From Chitinophaga pinensis (GTDB lineage Bacteria; Bacteroidota; Bacteroidia; Chitinophagales; Chitinophagaceae): DNA of 64,000 nt. Positions 59,171 to 64,000 of this stretch are shown in pieces (positions within the stretch are counted from its first letter, which is position 1; every line of letters starts with the position of its first letter). The stretch covers positions 2,480,001-2,544,000 of the forward strand of contig LR632930.1 in NCBI GenBank assembly GCA_902167325.1, in the 5' to 3' direction. The translations under genes were made by a program, and so were the position numbers. The notes below the pieces were generated by a model that worked only from the letters and a program-made list of their open reading frames with translations, did no database searches and was not told where the DNA came from.

Positions 59171-59975
59171 CGTTAATAGCTAATATTTTGTCTTCTTGAT
59201 TGATCTTGGTAAAGTTGTGCTTCTGCAGTATCTCCTTCGCAAGGTTCAGATAGTTAATCGCACCGGTGCTCATGGCATCGTACATAATAACTGATTTTCC
59301 GAAGCTCGGAGCTTCACCCAGTTTAGTGTTACGGTGAATGATGGTATTGAAAACGCTTTCTTCGAAGTGTTGTTTCACTTCGTCCACCACCTGGTTGCTC
59401 AGGCGGAGGCGGCCGTCGTACATGGTCATGAGGATGCCCTCGATTTCCAGGTCGGTATTGAGCCTGCTTTGCACAATTTTGATGGTATTGAGGAGTTTAC
59501 CCAAACCTTCCAGGGCGAAGAACTCGCACTGTACGGGAATGATTACGGAATGGGAGGCCACGAGGGCGTTCACGGTAATCAGGCCCAGGGAAGGGGAGCA
59601 GTCTACAATTACAAAGTCATATTCGTCTTTCACGACATCGATCACCTGCTTCATCACCCGTTCCCGGTTGGGATGGTTGATCAGCTCCAGCTCTGCGCCT
59701 ACCAGGTCGATGTGCGAAGGCAGTACTTTCAGGTTTGGCGTGTCGGATTCCAGGATTACATCCCGGGCCTGCACGTCGTTCACCATGCAGTCATACAAAC
59801 TCTGCTGGATGTTACGCAGGTCGAAGCCCAGCCCCGTAGTGCTGTTAGCCTGAGGGTCCGCGTCCACGAGCAGCGTTTTGTACTCCAGTACTGCCAGGCT
59901 GCTGGCGAGGTTGATGGCGCTGGTAGTTTTCCCCACGCCCCCTTTCTGATTGGCGATTGCGATGATTCTTGCCAT
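59154..59975 (-). CDS. parA: Chromosome-partitioning ATPase ParA (Soj family)
   Basis: A 273-residue deviant-Walker ATPase. Walker A' is KGGVGKTTS at about residues 10-18 ([24 protein letters not shown]). [13 protein letters not shown] lies near 38-50, [12 protein letters not shown] near 120-131, and the DNA-binding basic surface in the C-terminal half. The C-terminus is extended by about 20 residues beyond EILQKH, rich in Asn, Asp and Glu. It works with ParB in moving replicated origins. It heads the string parA-parB-DUF5683-dapB. Confidence 0.96.
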   Translation of the reverse strand: MARIIAIANQKGGVGKTTSAINLASSLAVLEYKTLLVDADPQANSTTGLGFDLRNIQQSLYDCMVNDVQARDVILESDTPNLKVLPSHIDLVGAELELINHPNRERVMKQVIDVVKDEYDFVIVDCSPSLGLITVNALVASHSVIIPVQCEFFALEGLGKLLNTIKIVQSRLNTDLEIEGILMTMYDGRLRLSNQVVDEVKQHFEESVFNTIIHRNTKLGEAPSFGKSVIMYDAMSTGAINYLNLAKEILQKHNFTKINQEDKILAINDDQSE

Positions 59976-60018
59976 TGTCTTGTCTTAAATTCCAGGTTTA
60001 ATAGGATTAAATAGGATA

Positions 60019-60705
60019 TCAGGCGATGGCATCGATGGTTTCACCAATTGCCGGCAGCAACAGGGTAAGCCCCGCTGCTTCAAACTGCTTAACAGCAGCC
60101 GCCTTATCGATCTTGATATATCCGAATGTGTCGTAATGAGCTCCTATAATGCGTTGGCATTCAATAAACTCTGCTGCGATGGTTGCGTCTTCCACACCCA
60201 TCGTGAAGTTATCTCCTATGGGCAATACAGCAAAGTCGAGCTTCGCCCACCGGGGGATCAGTTCCATGTCGAATGTTAAAGCCGTATCTCCGCTGTAATA
60301 GAAATTACCATCACCGGTCATAAAGAGGAAACCTATAGGGTTGCCGCCATAACTGCCGTCGGGTAAACCACTGGAGTGATGCGCAACAGTACATTTTACC
60401 GTACCGAAATCAAATGCCCATTTACCTCCGGTGTTCATCGGGTGCACTTTGTCGTGCCCCTGCTTTTGTACCCACTCCGTGAGTTCATAAGCCCCCACTA
60501 CTGTAGCTCCGGTACGCTTCGCCAACCCCATAAGGTCGGCCACATGATCGTTATGCCCGTGAGAAACAAATATGTAATCGGCCTCAATACGGTCGGCATC
60601 AATCGACTTTGCCAGCTCGTTATGCGTGATAAACGGATCAAACACAATCTTCTTCCCCTTCACTTCCACGGCAAAACTGGAGTGACCGTAATAGGTGAAC
60701 TTCAT
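60019..60705 (-). CDS. UPF0173 metal-dependent hydrolase (MBL fold)
   Basis: A 228-residue metallo-beta-lactamase-fold protein. The metal motif SHGHNDHVADL is at about 49-59. Other UPF0173 blocks are MKFTYYGHSSFAVEVKGKKIVFDPFIT at the start, GGKWAFDFGTVKCTVAHHSSG, FYYSGDTALTFDM near 134-146, and AVLPIGDNFTMGVEDA near 160-175. The substrate is not known for this group. It is upstream of parA on the same strand by 43 nt, so it may be transcribed with it. Confidence 0.92.
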   Translation of the reverse strand: MKFTYYGHSSFAVEVKGKKIVFDPFITHNELAKSIDADRIEADYIFVSHGHNDHVADLMGLAKRTGATVVGAYELTEWVQKQGHDKVHPMNTGGKWAFDFGTVKCTVAHHSSGLPDGSYGGNPIGFLFMTGDGNFYYSGDTALTFDMELIPRWAKLDFAVLPIGDNFTMGVEDATIAAEFIECQRIIGAHYDTFGYIKIDKAAAVKQFEAAGLTLLLPAIGETIDAIA

Positions 60706-60738
60706 ATTGCAATAATAGATTATTATGACCTAATCGGA

Positions 60739-60746
60739 CAAAAATA
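60739..60746 (-). promoter_or_regulatory. -7 promoter box of the UPF0173 gene
   Basis: Minus-strand TATTTTTG, a perfect TAnnTTTG, 33 nt before the start codon at 60705. Confidence 0.45.
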
Positions 60747-60949
60747 CAACGAATCGCCTAAAAATGGGGAAAGCCCCTTATTTATTTATTCACACCACCG
60801 GCTGGGGAAAAACCACTTTTTTTGTACAGCTTTTGCAATTTTTTAGTCACATAACCGTCTACTTTACCACGGAAGCCATCCCGAACAAGCCAATTGTGCT
60901 AATTTCACCGATTGCTTCAATTATTAAAACCATTGATTCATACAGTTTT

Positions 60950-62233
60950 ATGCGAGCCGGACCAAATTTACTATCTACCATACTCCTTGTGCTGATCATG
61001 CTGGCAATAGATGCCTACGTCTTTTTCGCCCTTCGTGCCATCCTCGCCAACACCGCTCCTAAAATCAGGACTGTCGTGTTCAGCCTGTACTGGGTGCTTT
61101 GCGCCGTAATAATGGCCTCTATCGTTTTCTATGGCAAAATCCCCTGGGCCAGGTTCATGCAGGCCCGCGCCTACTACCTCACCTTCGCGTTCTCTTTTTC
61201 CTTCTCCAAATTGATGGTGGTACTGTTCCTGCTCATCGATGACGGCCGCCGTGCCGTGATGTGGGTGGTGGAAAAGTTCCGTTCCGCCCCTGCGGTAGCC
61301 GCAGCAGTTACCGCCAACCAGGAAGGGAATGGCATGTCCCGTTCCGGGTTCCTCATGAAATCGGGCTTCCTGCTCGGCGGTACCCTCATGGGCACCCTCC
61401 TGTACGGCCTTTCCAACAAATACAACTACCACGTCCGTAAACTGCGGCTTGCCTATCCTAATCTGCCTGCTGCCTTTAAAGGCCTGAAGATCGTACAGCT
61501 GTCGGATATCCATTCCGGCTCCTTCAACGACAAGGAGGCTGTTATGCGCGGCATTGAACTTATTCAGGCGCAAAAGCCTGATCTCGTACTCTTTACGGGC
61601 GACCTTGTGAACGACCGCTCCATCGAAATGGACGATTACGTGGATGTGTTCAATAAGATCGAAGCGCCCATGGGTGTTTATTCCACCCTCGGTAACCATG
61701 ATTACGGTGATTATTACCCCTGGCCGGATTATGACAACAACCGCCGCTCCCGCCTGAAGGCCCAGAACCTCGAAACGCTCAAAGGCATCCATGCCAAAAT
61801 GGGCTGGCGCCTCCTCATGAACGAAAACCAGATCCTGGAAAAGGATGGAGATAAGATAGCCCTCATCGGTGTGGAAAACTGGAGCATCAACCCCCGCTTT
61901 CCCCGCCTTGGGGACATGAAGGCCGCTTATGCCGGCACAGAAGCGGTTCCCTTCAAGATTCTGCTTTCACATGACCCCACTCATTGGGATGGAGAAGTTC
62001 GTCCTTCCTACCCGGATATCGACCTTATGCTGGCCGGGCATACCCATGGCATGCAGTTCGGCGTTGAAATCCCTTTCTTCAAATGGAGCCCTGCGCAGTA
62101 CATCTACCGCCAGTGGGCAGGTCTGTATGAAGAAGGTAAACAGCGCCTGTATGTGAACCGTGGCTTTGGCTTCCTCGGCTATCCCGGCCGGGTGGGCATC
62201 CTGCCGGAGATCACCGTGATCGAGCTTGTATAA
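60950..62233 (+). CDS. Membrane-anchored calcineurin-like metallophosphoesterase
   Basis: A 427-residue protein. Residues about 5-120 contain three membrane helices (STILLVLIMLAIDAYVFFAL, VFSLYWVLCAVIMASIVFYG, and a third near LTFAFSFSFSKLMVVLFLL), and a further hydrophobic segment precedes the enzyme part (FLLGGTLMGTLLYGLS). The phosphoesterase domain (from about 160) has the full set of metal motifs: LSDIHSGS, FTGDLVNDRS, TLGNHDYGDY, LSHDP and AGHTHGMQFG. The ATG at 60950 is preferred, since the open frame upstream overlaps the promoter region of the divergent UPF0173 gene. Relatives of the YaeI/YkuE type act on lipid or nucleotide phosphates; the substrate here is unknown. Confidence 0.9.
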   Translation: MRAGPNLLSTILLVLIMLAIDAYVFFALRAILANTAPKIRTVVFSLYWVLCAVIMASIVFYGKIPWARFMQARAYYLTFAFSFSFSKLMVVLFLLIDDGRRAVMWVVEKFRSAPAVAAAVTANQEGNGMSRSGFLMKSGFLLGGTLMGTLLYGLSNKYNYHVRKLRLAYPNLPAAFKGLKIVQLSDIHSGSFNDKEAVMRGIELIQAQKPDLVLFTGDLVNDRSIEMDDYVDVFNKIEAPMGVYSTLGNHDYGDYYPWPDYDNNRRSRLKAQNLETLKGIHAKMGWRLLMNENQILEKDGDKIALIGVENWSINPRFPRLGDMKAAYAGTEAVPFKILLSHDPTHWDGEVRPSYPDIDLMLAGHTHGMQFGVEIPFFKWSPAQYIYRQWAGLYEEGKQRLYVNRGFGFLGYPGRVGILPEITVIELV

Positions 62234-62253
62234 GAATTAGTAACTTGCGGGCG

Positions 62254-63246
62254 ATGAAAAACCTGATCATCGTAACACTGTATTTGCTGCTGTCTGCCGC
62301 CAACTGCTATGCACAATCGCTGGCCGACCTGGAGCGCGAGCTGGACTCGTTGCTGGACAGCCGTTATAAAAGCGAAGTAACCGTGGCATTAGGCTTCGGT
62401 AATAATCCTGCTTACGGCGGTAAGGCGGCAGATGCTTTCCGGCCTATAAACATGAAGCCCTTCCTTTCCCCGTCTGTCAGCTATACGCATAAAAGCGGGC
62501 TGTTCGCCACGGCGGGTGCGTATTACCTGCTGGGTGCAGCACGGAAGCCCTGGTTTGAGCTGGACCTCAGCGCCGGATACGACTATACGAGAAACCGTGA
62601 CCTCCTCACCGGAATTTCCTACACGCGCTATTTTTATGCAGATAGTGCTGATGTACCCCAAACCCCCATTAAAAACGAGCTGTATGCATACTTCATTTAC
62701 CGCAAATGGTGGCTACAGCCGGGGCTGAGCCTCGATTATGGATTCGGGAGCTACCGTCAGGCAGATGCCGGTGTGATCACTACGGAGCGCGGCAGCGATT
62801 TCAACGTGATCGTGGATGTGCGGCATCCTTTTGTATTCATGGATGTGATAACGGAAGACGACGGGCTGCTCATTATGCCGGTGATGGGGCTTACCACCGG
62901 AACGGCGAAGTATTTCAGCAATATGAAGAGCTTCCGCTATGCAACACGGGGCAATGCCATCAAAAAGTATAACGAAAAAAAGAACAACGGACGGGGGAAT
63001 GGTAACGGGAATGGCAATGGTAATGGCGGGCAGCAGGGTCCGCAGCCGGTAGAGGAAACAGCAACCGAAACCATCTTATCGGACGGGAATGCTTTTAAGC
63101 CACGGGCGGCAGATCTGGGTGTGAGGGTTTCTTACATCATCGGCAAGTTCGCCATATCTCCGTCGTTTACTCTCTTTAAAATGCTACAGGGTCCGGATAC
63201 ATCTGTGGAAGGATATTTTACCGCCAGTGTAAGCGTAACTTTCTGA
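62254..63246 (+). CDS. Secreted outer-membrane-type protein with Asn-Gly repeat
   Basis: A 330-residue protein of unknown family. Signal peptide is KNLIIVTLYLLLSAANCYAQ. The rest has the alternating aromatic strands of a beta-barrel (KSGLFATAGAYYLLGAA, DLSAGYDYTRNRDLLTGISYTRYFY) and ends with a strand finishing in Phe (FTASVSVTF), the usual end of an outer-membrane barrel. Around residues 248-262 it has a low-complexity Asn-Gly stretch (GRGNGNGNGNGNGG) that must lie in an exposed loop. The ATG at 62254 gives the signal peptide. It starts 20 nt after the phosphoesterase gene, so the two may be co-transcribed. Confidence 0.8.
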   Translation: MKNLIIVTLYLLLSAANCYAQSLADLERELDSLLDSRYKSEVTVALGFGNNPAYGGKAADAFRPINMKPFLSPSVSYTHKSGLFATAGAYYLLGAARKPWFELDLSAGYDYTRNRDLLTGISYTRYFYADSADVPQTPIKNELYAYFIYRKWWLQPGLSLDYGFGSYRQADAGVITTERGSDFNVIVDVRHPFVFMDVITEDDGLLIMPVMGLTTGTAKYFSNMKSFRYATRGNAIKKYNEKKNNGRGNGNGNGNGNGGQQGPQPVEETATETILSDGNAFKPRAADLGVRVSYIIGKFAISPSFTLFKMLQGPDTSVEGYFTASVSVTF

Positions 63247-63393
63247 TAAAGAGCAGCCTCATGCTTCTAGCATGGAATTTGCAACATGCGTAGGGGTAAA
63301 TGCCCTGAAGCACGTCTTTAAACTAACTGGAAAGGATTCATTATCAACAGATCAAGATTAAATAAGCTGCTTAACACTAAACAAATATCTCAT

Positions 63394-64000
63394 ATGAAAA
63401 AACTGTTTTTGGCCCTTGCCGTTATCACCGGCTTAACCGTATCCTCCGCCAAAGCACAAAAAATGGTGCGTTTCGGTATCAAAGGTGGCGCCAACCTGGG
63501 CAAAATCGATGGTACCGGATATGATGACGCATTTAAACTGGGATGGCATCTGGGTGGCTTTGCGCAGATCAACCTGATGAAAGGTTTCGGCATCCAGCCC
63601 GAACTCATCTATTCCAGCTCCAAAACCGAAGTAAAGAACACCGGCGAATTCCAGACAGAATACCAACTGAACCAGGTAAATGAGAATAAACCGAAATTGG
63701 ATTATCTTTCCATCCCGGTACTGGCTAATATCGACCTCGGATCTCCCCGCTTCAAACTGCAGGTAGGCCCACAGTTCAGTATTATGACCAGCAAGAAACG
63801 GAACGTTTTCCAGGAAGGAAAAGAAGCGTTTAAAGGTGGAGACTTCGGTGCAGTAGGCGGCCTCTGGCTCCAGCTCCCGATCGTTAACATCAGCGCCCGT
63901 TACGTAATCGGCCTGTCCAACGTAAACGATATCACTTTCGCCGACGGTACCAACCCCGAAAAGTGGAAGAATCAATCTATTCAATTGGGCGTAGGTATTA
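63394..64000 (+). CDS. PorT-type outer-membrane beta-barrel protein (3' end outside window)
   Basis: The first 202 codons of a gene that runs off the window. Signal peptide: KKLFLALAVITGLTVSSAKAQ. The mature part begins FGIKGGANLGKIDG, a very common start of Bacteroidota OMP_b-brl_2/PorT-like barrels. It continues with LGGFAQINLMKGFGIQPELIYSS, LDYLSIPVLANIDLG and FKLQVGPQFSIM, which are the family's strand blocks. Family members are small (about 200-250 residue) barrels of largely unknown role. The preceding 147 bp contain no clear terminator. Confidence 0.88.
   Translation, partial: MKKLFLALAVITGLTVSSAKAQKMVRFGIKGGANLGKIDGTGYDDAFKLGWHLGGFAQINLMKGFGIQPELIYSSSKTEVKNTGEFQTEYQLNQVNENKPKLDYLSIPVLANIDLGSPRFKLQVGPQFSIMTSKKRNVFQEGKEAFKGGDFGAVGGLWLQLPIVNISARYVIGLSNVNDITFADGTNPEKWKNQSIQLGVGI

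Noticed and set aside
59363..59372. parS half-site TGTTTCAC inside parA
   Set aside because: The second half is not complementary, so it is not a palindromic parS.
60764..60949. N-terminal extension of the metallophosphoesterase
   Set aside because: Reads through the divergent promoter region and adds no family sequence; the ATG at 60950 leads directly into the first membrane helix.

Overview
The window comes from a Bacteroidota chromosome, most likely a member of the Chitinophagaceae such as Chitinophaga. Evidence: SusC/SusD outer-membrane uptake pairs, an ECF sigma/FecR/STN-SusC regulatory cascade, the order parA-parB-DUF5683-dapB, family signatures largely confined to this phylum (DUF4954, DUF4421, DUF5683, PorT-type barrels), and many -7 boxes of the Bacteroidota form TAnnTTTG. 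No rRNA, tRNA, CRISPR, IS element or prophage was seen. The DNA looks like ordinary chromosome throughout.

Layout. 1-463: the end of a SusD gene. 868-2410 (minus): a VanX-like dipeptidase and a DUF1080 (3-keto-disaccharide hydrolase type) protein. 2526-8202 (plus): an L-fucose operon of the non-phosphorylating type (two SDR dehydrogenases, lactonase, mutarotase, diketo-acid hydrolase, FucP) with an unknown lipoprotein inside it and no dehydratase. 8292-10605: an MbnP/MbnH pair and an RlpA-like protein behind a sigma-54-type promoter. 10730-15304 (minus): glmS, DUF4954 and tag as one operon. 15637-24127 (plus): ECF sigma, FecR, SusC, SusD and a secreted FAD oxidoreductase. 24312-26464: AhpD-like, YCII/DGPF and an ECF42-type sigma factor. 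26546-35464: a 1193-residue TraB/GumN protein, an S9 peptidase, a histidine-phosphatase lipoprotein, MgtE and a bestrophin. 35554-43646: a SET protein, a MarR regulator with the complete hutHUIG operon, a phosphodiesterase and a DUF4421 protein. 43641-50819: an HD-type hydrolase, aconitase, PspC, a DUF4382 lipoprotein, KdsA and a threonine-dehydrogenase-like SDR. 50920-55501: a large unknown secreted protein and cysH-cysD-cysN. 56365-60705 (minus): an Rrf2 regulator, dapB, DUF5683, parB, parA and a UPF0173 hydrolase. 60950-64000: a membrane-bound phosphoesterase and two envelope proteins.

How parts work together. The fucose operon would import L-fucose and oxidise it to pyruvate and lactate. 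The hut operon turns histidine into glutamate plus formamide. cysH-cysD-cysN activate sulfate and reduce it to sulfite, and a 21-bp palindrome on the cysH promoter together with the nearby Cys-rich Rrf2 gene suggests a regulatory circuit. The sigma/FecR/SusCD cluster should sense its own substrate through the STN domain of SusC.

The least expected structure is in intergenic DNA. At 557-676 and 56002-56120 there are two elements of about 120 bp, each made of five 11-nt units, a short AT-rich centre, and five 11-nt units in the opposite orientation. The unit sequence differs between the two loci while the architecture is the same. A weaker third candidate lies at 48072-48148. I do not know a described element of this kind.
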